Shown: positions 17,736 to 26,139 of the stretch, in pieces | Layout: every line of letters starts with the position of its first letter | Position numbering within the stretch: the first letter of the stretch is position 1 | Source of the DNA: UBA1479 sp040221095 | GTDB taxonomy: Bacteria > Pseudomonadota > Alphaproteobacteria > Rhodospirillales > Casp-alpha2 | Reading direction: 5' to 3' | Assembly: GCA_040221095.1 (NCBI GenBank) | Contig: JAVJVP010000008.1 | Coordinates: 124,001-188,000 of the forward strand | DNA length: 64,000 nt | The notes under the pieces: model-generated | What the model saw: only the letters and a program-made list of their open reading frames with translations | Database searches by the model: none | Told to the model about the DNA's origin: nothing | Translations under genes and position numbers: made by a program

Positions 17736-18524
17736 ATGCTGGCCCTGATTTCCCCCGCCAAAAAGCTGGATTTCGAGACCGAACCCACCCTGCAGGCCCA
17801 CACGCAGCCCGACTTCCTGGCCAAGTCGAAGAAGCTGGTCAGCCAGGCGCGCAAGCTCTCGCGCCAGGACCTGCGCAACCTGATGGGCATCAGCGAAACC
17901 CTGGCCGACCAGAACTTCCAGCGGTTCAAGGATTTCAAGCCGCCCTTCGACCTGACCAACGCCAAGCAGGCGGCCATGGTGTTCAACGGCGACACCTATG
18001 TCGGCCTGAAGGCCCGCGAGATGTCGAAAGCCGACCTGGAGTACGCCCAGGACCACCTGCGCATCCTGTCGGGGCTGTACGGCCTGCTGCGGCCGCTCGA
18101 CCTGATTCAGCCCTACCGCCTGGAAATGGGCCTGAAATTCGCCAATCCGGGCGGCGAGAACCTGTACCAGTTCTGGAACGGCACCCTGAGCGCCGCCGTC
18201 GACAAGGCCGTCGATGGCCACAAGGACCCGACGGTCGTCAACCTGGCGTCCAACGAATATTTCAAGGCCGTCGACGCCAAGGCCCTGAAGGCCCCCGTGA
18301 TCACGCCCGTGTTCAAGGAGATCAACCAGGGCCAGGCCCGCGTGATCGGCCTGTTCGCCAAGCAGGCGCGCGGCATGATGGCGCGCCACATGATCGTCAA
18401 CCGCATCGAAACGGCCGACGGTCTTAAAAAATTCACGGACGGCGGTTATCGCTTTCAGCCGGAACAGAGCGACGGCACGACCTGGGTGTTTTCCCGCAAG
18501 CAACCGCCCAAGGTGACGAAATAA
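17736..18524 (+). CDS. yaaA: Peroxide-stress protein YaaA (DUF328)
   Basis: 262 aa from MLALISPAKKLDFE, the canonical YaaA start. ISPAKKLD, the FKDFKPPFD segment, and LYGLLRPLDLIQPYRLEMGLK are diagnostic of the family. In E. coli YaaA is induced by OxyR and limits iron-dependent DNA damage during hydrogen peroxide stress. It stands alone between the divergent ArsC-like gene and chrA, consistent with the oxidative and metal stress theme of this segment. Confidence 0.94.
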   Translation: MLALISPAKKLDFETEPTLQAHTQPDFLAKSKKLVSQARKLSRQDLRNLMGISETLADQNFQRFKDFKPPFDLTNAKQAAMVFNGDTYVGLKAREMSKADLEYAQDHLRILSGLYGLLRPLDLIQPYRLEMGLKFANPGGENLYQFWNGTLSAAVDKAVDGHKDPTVVNLASNEYFKAVDAKALKAPVITPVFKEINQGQARVIGLFAKQARGMMARHMIVNRIETADGLKKFTDGGYRFQPEQSDGTTWVFSRKQPPKVTK

Positions 18525-18684
18525 GCATGGTGCCGCCCCCGGCGTCGCGCTACCATTTTTCCTTCCCGGGCACACGGCAGACGCCCGGAACCATCAGGCG
18601 GGTTTCCCGTCCAAGTTCTGCCCTGACGTAGGCCCGACCCGGCGCCAATCGGTCCCGGGCCGCCGCTTGACGAAAGGGTTTGTC

Positions 18685-20016
18685 ATGGACGCAGAAACCG
18701 CCGGCACCCCGGCGCAGCCGGAAACCCCGACCGCCAACACCCCGCCCACCGTCGGCTTTGCCGAGGCCGCGCGCTATTGGCTGCACCTGGGGTTCATTTC
18801 CTTCGGCGGCCCGGCGGGCCAGATCGCCATCATGCAGGCCGACTGCGTCGACAAGAAACGCTGGATCGACCAGCAGGCGTTCCTGCGCGGCCTCAACTAT
18901 TCCATGCTGCTGCCGGGGCCGGAGGCGCAGCAGCTGGCCGCCTATATCGGCTGGCGCCTGCACGGCATCCGGGGGGCGGTCACCGCCGGCACCCTGTTCT
19001 TCCTGCCCGGCGCCATTCTGATGATGGCCCTGGCCTGGATCGCCGCCGCCCACGGCGACAACACCTGGGTCATCAAGATCTTCAACGGCATCAAGCCCGC
19101 CGTGATCGGCATCATCGTGTTCGCCGTGTGGCGCATCGGCAAGAAGACCTGCAATTCGATCCCCGCCGTGACCTTGGCGGCGGCGACCTTCGCGGCCCTG
19201 TATTTCGCCCATGTGCCCTTTCCGCTGATCATCCTGGCCGCCGGTGTTTTGGGCGCCCTGATCCCGGCCCTCGGCAAGGTCGGCGGCCATGGCCATGGCG
19301 GCGACGCGGGCCAGGACGACAGCCATCACATGCAGCGCCCATCGGGCAACCCCTGGACGCGGCTGGCGGGGATCACGGCGATATTCCTGATGCTGCTGGC
19401 CCTGCCGGTGGCGGCCCTGGTGGTGATCGCCGGCCCGGCGCCGTTCCTGGCCGTGGCCAAGCTGTTCACCACGGCGGCCCTGGTCACCTTCGGCGGCGCC
19501 TATGCGGTGCTGCCCTACATCACCGAGGCGGCGGTCAACACCCACGGCTGGATCGCCCCAGGCGACATGCTGAACGGCCTGGCCTTGGCGGAAACCACGC
19601 CGGGGCCGCTGGTTCTGGTCAATACCTACGTCGGCTTTTTCGCCGGCTGGAACGGGGCCGGGGCGGCGCATTTGTCGCAGGTCGCCGCCGGGCTGCTGGC
19701 GGCGGCGCTGACGACCTATGTCACCTATCTGCCGTCGTTTTATTTCATCATCGCGGGCGCCCCCTACGTGGATGCCCTGCAAAAGAACGAGCGCGCCCGG
19801 CGCGCCCTTTCCGGCATCACCACGGCCGTGGTCGGCGTGATCTTCAACCTGGCGGTCTTTCTTGGTGAGTCCGTGCTGATCACAAAGACCGGCGGCATCG
19901 AATGGGCATCCGTCGCCGTCGCCGCCGGCGCCCTGGCCCTGCTGTTGTCCGGCCGGGTGCCGATCCCGGCCTTGGTCGGTATCGGCGCCGTGCTGGGGGC
20001 GATCGGGCTGGTCTAA
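18685..20016 (+). CDS. chrA: ChrA-family chromate transporter, two-domain
   Basis: 443 aa from the ATG preceded by AAAGGG (18674-18679). Two CHR domains are visible, each opening with a conserved FGGPAGQIA / TFGGAYAVLPY block (about residues 30 and 270) and followed by TPGPLVLVNTYVGFFAGW in the second half, which parallels LLPGPEAQQLAAYIGW in the first. A hydrophilic His-rich loop (HGHGG...HHM) links them. This long form is the classical chromate efflux pump of the inner membrane. It partners functionally with the rhodanese-ChrB gene upstream, with other genes between them. Confidence 0.93.
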   Translation: MDAETAGTPAQPETPTANTPPTVGFAEAARYWLHLGFISFGGPAGQIAIMQADCVDKKRWIDQQAFLRGLNYSMLLPGPEAQQLAAYIGWRLHGIRGAVTAGTLFFLPGAILMMALAWIAAAHGDNTWVIKIFNGIKPAVIGIIVFAVWRIGKKTCNSIPAVTLAAATFAALYFAHVPFPLIILAAGVLGALIPALGKVGGHGHGGDAGQDDSHHMQRPSGNPWTRLAGITAIFLMLLALPVAALVVIAGPAPFLAVAKLFTTAALVTFGGAYAVLPYITEAAVNTHGWIAPGDMLNGLALAETTPGPLVLVNTYVGFFAGWNGAGAAHLSQVAAGLLAAALTTYVTYLPSFYFIIAGAPYVDALQKNERARRALSGITTAVVGVIFNLAVFLGESVLITKTGGIEWASVAVAAGALALLLSGRVPIPALVGIGAVLGAIGLV

Positions 20017-20111
20017 CCCCTCCACTGAACAATGGGCCGTTGCCCGCATGGCGTTCCGGCGCTATCAAATGTGCGCCCACGGAACGGGCAAACACCAGGA
20101 GAGGACTTCCC

Positions 20112-21236
20112 ATGCGGCAACCCGCACCTGCGCGCATCGGCGACGCCGCCGAGGACATCGACACGCCGGCCCTGTTGATCGACCTCGACGCCTTCGAACG
20201 CAATCTTAAGAAAATGGCGGACTTCGCCAAGGAAGCCGGTGTCCGCCTGCGCCCCCATTCGAAGACCCACAAGTCGGCCCATATCGCGCGCCTGCAGATG
20301 GAACTGGGCGCGGTCGGCGTGTGCTGCCAGAAGGTGTCGGAGGCCGAGGCCCTGGTTCAATCCGGCATCAACGACGTGCTGATTTCCAACCAGGTTGTCG
20401 GCCGCCACAAACTGAACCGCCTGTCGGCCCTGGCCCGCCACGCCAAGATCGCGGTCTGCGCCGACGACGCGGACAACGTGGCCGACCTCAACGCCGCCGC
20501 CGGCCAGGTCGGCGTGATTCTGGACGTGCTGGTGGAAATCGACGTCGGCGCCGGGCGCTGCGGGGTCGAACCGGGCGAAGCGGCGGTGAAACTGGCCAAG
20601 GAGATCGACCGCTCGCGCAACCTGCGCTTTGCCGGATTGCAGGCCTATCAGGGCGCCGCCCAGCACATCCGCGATTTCGCCGAACGCAAGATGGCCATCA
20701 ATGCGGCCCAGGTATTGACCAGGAAGACGGTCGAGCAATTGGCCGAGGCCGGTCTGGACTGCGACACGGTCGGGGGCGCCGGCACCGGAACCTACGAATT
20801 CCACACGAAATCAAAGGTTTGGAACGAACTGCAATGCGGGTCCTACGTGTTCATGGACGCCGATTACGGCCAGAACCGCATGACCGACGGCAAGCCGTTC
20901 CGGGCCTTCGAGAATTCCCTGTTCGTGCTGGCCACCGTGATGTCGAAAACCCGCGAGGATTTCTGCACCATCGACGCCGGGCACAAGGCGCTGGGCAACG
21001 ACCAGGGCTTTCCCGTGGTGTCGGAATTGGAAGACGTCACCTACTCCAAGCCGTCGGACGAACACGGGCGGCTGGATTTGAGCGAGACCCGCCAGGCCCT
21101 TAAATTGGGCGACAAGGTGCGCCTGATCCCCGGCCACTGCGATCCGACCGTGAACCTCTATGACTGGTACGTGGGCGTGCGCAACGGCCGGGTCGAAGCG
21201 TTGTGGCAGGTCACGGCCCGGGGGGCCCTGACCTGA
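20112..21236 (+). CDS. D-threonine aldolase / D-serine dehydratase-like PLP enzyme (DSD1 family)
   Basis: 374 aa. The alanine-racemase-type TIM barrel carries the PLP Lys in RPHSKTHK (Lys51), and the C-terminal barrel domain shows GHCDPTVNLYDWY with the His and Cys that bind a metal in D-threonine aldolase, D-serine dehydratase and D-threo-3-hydroxyaspartate dehydratase. It likely acts on a D-beta-hydroxy amino acid. Its neighbour 1.4 kb downstream on the other strand is an N-acyl-D-amino-acid deacylase, consistent with D-amino acid use. Confidence 0.88.
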   Translation: MRQPAPARIGDAAEDIDTPALLIDLDAFERNLKKMADFAKEAGVRLRPHSKTHKSAHIARLQMELGAVGVCCQKVSEAEALVQSGINDVLISNQVVGRHKLNRLSALARHAKIAVCADDADNVADLNAAAGQVGVILDVLVEIDVGAGRCGVEPGEAAVKLAKEIDRSRNLRFAGLQAYQGAAQHIRDFAERKMAINAAQVLTRKTVEQLAEAGLDCDTVGGAGTGTYEFHTKSKVWNELQCGSYVFMDADYGQNRMTDGKPFRAFENSLFVLATVMSKTREDFCTIDAGHKALGNDQGFPVVSELEDVTYSKPSDEHGRLDLSETRQALKLGDKVRLIPGHCDPTVNLYDWYVGVRNGRVEALWQVTARGALT

Positions 21237-21375
21237 CGGGACCGCGGCGGGATAAGCCTTGGACCACCCGCCCCGCTTGCGCCTAAGATATACCCTGGAC
21301 ACGGAGGAGGACGCAGCGGCCCATGCCGCCGCGTTGAGGTAGTTCGACCTTGGCTAAATCAAAGGAAAGTCCGTC

Positions 21376-22182
21376 ATGAATAAAATCGTCTACATCCTGG
21401 GCGGGATCATCGCCATCATCGTCGCCGTCGGGATTTACCTGTTCGTGTTCGCCGGCGACCTGATCAAAAGCGCCGTGGAATCCATCGGCAGCGATGCCAC
21501 CCAGGCCAAGGTGACGCTGAATTCCGTGGACCTGGACATGTTCCAGGGCACCGGCGGAATGAAGGGCCTGACCGTCGGCAACCCCACGGGGTTCAAGACG
21601 CCGAGCGCGTTCGAACTGGGCGCGATCTCGCTGCAGATCGACAAGGACTCCATCGGCAAGAACCCGATCGTCATCAAGTCCATCGCCATCACGGGCCCCA
21701 TCGTGACCTACGAGAAGGCGGGCGGCACCTCCAACGTCGACGCCATCAAGGCGAACGTCGACGCCTATGCCAAGAAATTCGCGGGCAAGGGCGGCGAAGC
21801 CAAGAAGGAAGCCGCCACCGGCGAGGAACAGAAGCTGGTGATCGAAAAACTGACCATCACCGGCGGCAAGGTGAACCTGAACGCGGGCGTCCTCGACGGC
21901 AAGTCACTCGAAGCCCCCCTGCCCGACATCACCCTGACCGACATCGGCAAGGATTCCGGCGGCTCCAGCCCCGCGGCGGTGACCAAGGCCGTGATCGACA
22001 AGCTGACCGCGGGCATCATGTCCATCAACCCGGAACAGTTGATCGGCAACGCCGCCAAGATGATGGAAGGCGCCGTCAAGGGGGCCTCCGACGCCGTGAA
22101 GGGCGTGACCGAGGGAGCCGGCGGGGCCGGCAAGGCCATCGAGGGCGCGGGCGAGAAGCTCAAGGGCCTGTTCGGAAAATAG
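21376..22182 (+). CDS. Membrane-anchored AsmA-like hypothetical protein
   Basis: 268 aa. One N-terminal helix (about residues 4-26, IVYILGGIIAIIVAVGIYLFV) anchors the chain, and the rest is probably periplasmic. The segment TLNSVDLDMFQGTGGMKGLTV, followed by IDKDSIGKNPIVIKSIAITGP, resembles the repeating strands of AsmA/DUF748 proteins involved in outer-membrane lipid handling. The C-terminus is Ala/Gly-rich with amphipathic repeats (GAGKAIEGAGEKLKGLFGK). Function not assigned. A strong terminator follows 28 bp after the stop. Confidence 0.65.
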   Translation: MNKIVYILGGIIAIIVAVGIYLFVFAGDLIKSAVESIGSDATQAKVTLNSVDLDMFQGTGGMKGLTVGNPTGFKTPSAFELGAISLQIDKDSIGKNPIVIKSIAITGPIVTYEKAGGTSNVDAIKANVDAYAKKFAGKGGEAKKEAATGEEQKLVIEKLTITGGKVNLNAGVLDGKSLEAPLPDITLTDIGKDSGGSSPAAVTKAVIDKLTAGIMSINPEQLIGNAAKMMEGAVKGASDAVKGVTEGAGGAGKAIEGAGEKLKGLFGK

Positions 22183-22208
22183 GCATTACCCTCAATACGT
22201 TGATGCGA

Positions 22209-22238
22209 AAGGCGGGACCTGCGGGCCCCGCCTTTTTC
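22209..22238 (+). terminator. Rho-independent terminator after the AsmA-like gene
   Basis: GGCGGGACC and GGCCCCGCC form a 9-bp stem with one mismatch around a TGCG loop, followed by TTTTT (22233-22237). Confidence 0.85.
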
Positions 22239-22308
22239 ATGTCCGCACCGGCCCGGTGAACGGTTTTTCCGATTACAGGCAGCGAAACAATTCATTTCTA
22301 TATTTATT

Positions 22309-22327
22309 GATAATAATTCGCAATTGC
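22309..22327 (+). promoter_or_regulatory. Fur-box-like sequence upstream of the DUF2061 gene
   Basis: GATAATAATTCGCAATTGC matches 12 of 19 positions of the GATAATGATAATCATTATC Fur consensus by hand alignment. It sits in an unusually AT-rich stretch 64 bp before the ATG. The rest of the 22240-22391 gap has no other feature. Confidence 0.3.
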
Positions 22328-22391
22328 ATTACATTCCTTTCAACAAGGCCGGTCGAACGGCACACCGGCAAGCCCCTGAAAGGAGCCACCC

Positions 22392-22628
22392 ATGTCACGC
22401 AAACTGATCAAAACAGGCACCTACTCCGTCATGCACTTGGTGGTCGCCGTGACGGTGGCCTATGTCCTGACCCGCGACTGGCACATCGCCCTGGGTGTGG
22501 GCATCATCGAACCCATGGTGCAGACCGTCGCCTACACGATCCACGAAACCCTGTGGGGAAAGGCGAAAGACCGCGATGACGCCGACGCGGGCGCCAACCC
22601 CGGCGGCACCGCCCCGGCGGCGGCGTAA
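22392..22628 (+). CDS. DUF2061 small membrane protein
   Basis: 78 aa. The chain starts MSRKLIKTGTYSVMHL, has one or two membrane segments (VVAVTVAYVLTRDWHIALG and VGIIEPMVQTVAYTIHE) and ends with HETLWGKAKDRDD; the HExxW near the C-terminus is typical of DUF2061. Function is unknown. The ATG has GAAAGGAG upstream. A possible Fur-like box precedes it. Confidence 0.8.
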   Translation: MSRKLIKTGTYSVMHLVVAVTVAYVLTRDWHIALGVGIIEPMVQTVAYTIHETLWGKAKDRDDADAGANPGGTAPAAA

Positions 22629-22634
22629 GGCGGC

Positions 22635-24104
22635 TCAGGCCGCCTGCCGCCCGACCCGCCGGCCCGGCCGCGCGCCGGTCCAGGCCAGATCGTGCCAAAC
22701 CAGGGCGCCGTTCACGTAGACCCGCTCGATCCCGCCGGCAGGCGTTTCCGGGGCATCGAAGGTGGCGCGGTCGATCACCGTCTTCGGGTTGAACAGCACC
22801 ATGTCGGCGAAGGCGCCCTTGCGGATCACGCCCCGGTCCTTGAGCCCGAACACGCTGGCCGGCTTGCCCGACATGCGGTGGACGGCTTCCTCCAGGCTGA
22901 ACACCCCTTCATCCCGGCAGTAATGGCCGAGCACCCGGGGGAACGTCCCCCACAGGCGCGGATGCGGCCTTCCCTCGTCGATGGGCAGGCCGTCCGAGGC
23001 GATCATCGCCCCCGGGAAGGCCATGATGCGGCGCACCTCGGCCTCGTCCATGCGGAAGTAGACCGCCCCGGCCGGGGACAGGCGGCGGATCGCCTCGTCC
23101 ACGCCGCATCCCCATTCGTCGACGATGCTGTCGAATTCGCGGCCGACCATCTCCGGATGGGTCGCCGACGAAGTCAGCACGGTCTTTTCCGAGGTAGAGA
23201 GGAAGTCCTTCAACAGGATCGTCGAGGTCGCGGTGTAAGGGTAGACGTCGAAATCCAGCATCATTTCCCTCTGCGCCGCCTGGATATGGGCCAGGCTGTC
23301 ATGGCTTTTGCCCCAGTTTTCCCGGCCCACGCATTTGTGGTGGGAAATCACCGTGGCCGCGCCCGAACGCCGGGCGATGTCGATGGTCTCGTCCACGGAC
23401 TCCACCAGATCAGGGCCTTCGTTGCGCATGTGGGTGGTGTAGAGTGCGCCGAAATCCTTGAGACAGGACGCCAATTCCACGATCTCGTCCGTCGGCGCGT
23501 GGATAGCCGTGGGATAAGCCAGCCCCGTCGACAGGCCCACGGCGCCGTCCCGCAGGCTTTGTTCGAGAACCCGCGCCATGGCGTCGATCTCGGCCTTGGT
23601 CGCCGGGCGGTCGAAGGTATCCATCATCACCCCGGCGCGCAGGGTCGTATGGCCAACCAGGCTCGCCACGTTGATGGCGGCGGGACTGTCGGCCAGGGCG
23701 GCGTTGTAGTCGGCCAGGGTGGGAAAGCGGTAATCGGCCCAGCCGCCCAGCAGCGCCATGGGCCCCGGCGGATCGGCCTCGCCCGCGCGGCAGGCCGCCG
23801 TGAAGGGGGCAAGCGACACGCCGCAGTTGCCGGTGACCACGGTGGTGACACCCTGACTGGTCTTGGGCGCCACGCTAGGCTGGGTCAGGACCAGGCGGTC
23901 GTCATGGGTATGCACATCGATGAACCCGGGGGCCAGCGCCAAGCCCGTGCCGTCGATGGTTTCCCCGGCCGTGGCCCCTTCCGCCACGAGATTCCCGACC
24001 GCCGCGATGCGGTCGCCCGTAACGCCCACATCGGCGCGCTGGCGGGGGCCGCCGGTGCCGTCGATGACATCGGCGCCGGTGATCAGAAGGTCGTAGGTAG
24101 GCAT
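22635..24104 (-). CDS. N-acyl-D-amino-acid deacylase (amidohydrolase superfamily)
   Basis: 489 aa. Starts with the urease-type N-terminal strand LLITGADVIDGTG, then APGFIDVHTHDD, which holds the HxH zinc pair (about residues 65-67), and VVTGNCGVSLAPF, the D-aminoacylase metal Cys segment. ASDGLPIDEGRPHPR contains the late Asp catalytic residue. It hydrolyses N-acyl-D-amino acids or related amides in the cytoplasm. Convergent with the DUF2061 gene (6 bp gap) and divergent to the acyl-CoA dehydrogenase. Confidence 0.9.
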   Translation of the reverse strand: MPTYDLLITGADVIDGTGGPRQRADVGVTGDRIAAVGNLVAEGATAGETIDGTGLALAPGFIDVHTHDDRLVLTQPSVAPKTSQGVTTVVTGNCGVSLAPFTAACRAGEADPPGPMALLGGWADYRFPTLADYNAALADSPAAINVASLVGHTTLRAGVMMDTFDRPATKAEIDAMARVLEQSLRDGAVGLSTGLAYPTAIHAPTDEIVELASCLKDFGALYTTHMRNEGPDLVESVDETIDIARRSGAATVISHHKCVGRENWGKSHDSLAHIQAAQREMMLDFDVYPYTATSTILLKDFLSTSEKTVLTSSATHPEMVGREFDSIVDEWGCGVDEAIRRLSPAGAVYFRMDEAEVRRIMAFPGAMIASDGLPIDEGRPHPRLWGTFPRVLGHYCRDEGVFSLEEAVHRMSGKPASVFGLKDRGVIRKGAFADMVLFNPKTVIDRATFDAPETPAGGIERVYVNGALVWHDLAWTGARPGRRVGRQAA

Positions 24105-24249
24105 GGCGGGTGGTCTCCTGCTGGTCGTTGGTGGCCGCCATATTACATGGCCCGGGACGACACGCCAGATTGACGCCGCACTTGACGTAACGGCACCGTT
24201 GTCAGCGCCCCAAACCTTGCCTACAACCGGGGTGTTGAGGAGACCTGCA

Positions 24250-26037
24250 ATGGCCGATTACCGGGCACCCCTGGACGACATGCGCTTTGCGCTGAACGAG
24301 ATCGCGGGCCTGGCCGCCGTGAACCGGCTGCCCGGCTACGCCGACGCCACGCCGGACCTGGTCGATGCGATCCTGGACGAAGCCGGCAAGTTCGGCACGG
24401 ACGTTCTGGCCCCCCTGAACCACACCGGCGACCGGGAAGGCTGTGTCCTGGAAAACGGCGTGGTGCGCACGCCCCAAGGCTTCCCCGAGGCCTATCAGCA
24501 GTTCGTCGAGGCCGGCTGGAACGGCATCTGGGCGCCGGAAGACTGGGGCGGCCAGGGCCTGCCCGTGCTGGTGGCGACGGCGGTGTCGGAAATCTGGCAC
24601 GCCGCCAACCTGTCCTTCGCCCTCTGCCCCATGCTGACGCAAAGCGCCATCGAGCTGCTGCTGTCCCACGGCTCCGACGACATCAACGCGACCTATCTGG
24701 AAAAGCTGGTCACCGGGCAATGGGCCGGAACCATGAACCTGACCGAACCGCAGGCCGGGTCGGACCTTGCGCGCATCCGCTGCAAGGCTGAACACGCCGA
24801 CGGCCATTACCTGCTGCGCGGCCAAAAAATCTTCATCAGCCATGGCGAACACGACATGGCCGAGAACATCGTGCACATGGTGCTGGCCCGGTCGCCCGAC
24901 GGGCCCGAGGGCATCAAGGGCCTGTCGCTGTTCGTGGTGCCCAAGTTCCTGCCCGACGCGGACGGCAATCCGGGTGCGCGCAACGACCTGCGCTGCGTGT
25001 CGCTGGAACATAAGATGGGCATGCACGCGAGCCCGACCGCCGTCATGTCCTACGGCGACGACGGCGGCGCCAAGGCCTTCCTGATCGGCGAGGAAAACCG
25101 CGGCATCGAATACATGTTCATCATGATGAACGCGGCGCGCCTCGCCGTCGGCATGGAGGGCGTGGGCATCGCCGAGCGGGCCTATCAACAGGCCCGCGAC
25201 TTTGCCAAGGACCGCGTGCAGAGCCGCGCCCTGACCGGCGGCGGGGCCGAGCCGGTGACGATCATCCACCATCCGGACGTGCGCCGCATGCTGCTGGCCA
25301 TGCGGGTGCAGACCGAGGCCATCCGCGCCATCGCCTACAGCGTGGCCGGCGCCGTCGATATCTCCCGGCGTCACGAGGATGCCGAAGAACGCGCCCAGGC
25401 GCAGCGGTTCATCGACCTGATGACACCCGTGGCCAAGGCCTTTTCGACGGACATCGCCTCCGAGGTCGCGGACATGGGCATCCAGGTTCATGGCGGCATG
25501 GGCTATATCGAGGAAACGGGGGCGGCGCAGCACGCCCGGGACATTCGCGTGGCCCGCATCTACGAAGGCACCAACGGCATCCAGGCCAACGACCTAGTCG
25601 GCCGCAAGGTCGCCCGTGATGGGGGTAATGCTGCCGGCGAATTGATCAAGGCCATACATGAAACCGTGGCCGACCTAGCCGCCGATGACGGCGGGCTGGA
25701 CGACCTTGCCGCCCCCCTGACCTCTGCCGTACAGGCCCTGGAAACGGCGACGGACTGGGTCGTCGAAACCTGGCCCCAGGATCCTGCCCCCGCGGCGGCC
25801 GGCGCCGTGCATTATCTGCGCCTGATGGGCATCGCCACGGGCGGCTGGCTGCTGGCCCGGGGAGCGTTGCGTGCCGCCAAGCGCAAGGCCGGCGGCGACA
25901 CCGATTCCTACCTGGATCACAAAGTGATTTCCGCCCGTTTCTTCGCCGAACAGTACCTGCCCCAGGCGGCGGCCCTACGGGCGACGATCCTGGGCGGCGG
26001 CGGTACGGTCGCGGCGGTTTCGCCGGACGCCTTCTAG
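24250..26037 (+). CDS. Acyl-CoA dehydrogenase with C-terminal extension (DmdC-like)
   Basis: 595 aa, longer than standard acyl-CoA dehydrogenases (about 380). The ATG at MADYRAPLDD has GAGGAG upstream. Flavoprotein motifs are present (MNLTEPQAGSDLARIRCKA, GQKIFISHGEHDMAENIVHM, MGIQVHGGMGYIEETG) and a roughly 130-residue C-terminal domain follows, like the 3-methylmercaptopropionyl-CoA dehydrogenase group. It oxidises an acyl-CoA, passing electrons to electron-transfer flavoprotein. It is a solitary gene, divergent from the deacylase. The acyl chain is unknown; DMSP-type use is only a family suggestion. Confidence 0.9.
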   Translation: MADYRAPLDDMRFALNEIAGLAAVNRLPGYADATPDLVDAILDEAGKFGTDVLAPLNHTGDREGCVLENGVVRTPQGFPEAYQQFVEAGWNGIWAPEDWGGQGLPVLVATAVSEIWHAANLSFALCPMLTQSAIELLLSHGSDDINATYLEKLVTGQWAGTMNLTEPQAGSDLARIRCKAEHADGHYLLRGQKIFISHGEHDMAENIVHMVLARSPDGPEGIKGLSLFVVPKFLPDADGNPGARNDLRCVSLEHKMGMHASPTAVMSYGDDGGAKAFLIGEENRGIEYMFIMMNAARLAVGMEGVGIAERAYQQARDFAKDRVQSRALTGGGAEPVTIIHHPDVRRMLLAMRVQTEAIRAIAYSVAGAVDISRRHEDAEERAQAQRFIDLMTPVAKAFSTDIASEVADMGIQVHGGMGYIEETGAAQHARDIRVARIYEGTNGIQANDLVGRKVARDGGNAAGELIKAIHETVADLAADDGGLDDLAAPLTSAVQALETATDWVVETWPQDPAPAAAGAVHYLRLMGIATGGWLLARGALRAAKRKAGGDTDSYLDHKVISARFFAEQYLPQAAALRATILGGGGTVAAVSPDAF

Positions 26038-26084
26038 TTCCCGCGCCGCGCCCCGTCACGCCCCGGAAAATCAGGGTTTGTGCC

Positions 26085-26111
26085 TTGATTTGTTAACCTT
26101 TTTCCTACAGT
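26085..26111 (+). promoter_or_regulatory. Weak candidate promoter for the lptF operon
   Basis: TTGATT (26085-26090) and TACAGT (26106-26111) lie 15 bp apart, in the 102 bp gap before lptF. The spacing is short, so this is tentative. Confidence 0.25.
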
Positions 26112-26139
26112 TTGAGGTCCTCATTCCCTGGGGATTCGA

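Noticed and set aside
26085..26111. CtrA-type TTAA-N7-TTAA site before lptF
   Set aside because: Only one half-site (TTAACC) is present; the second is missing.
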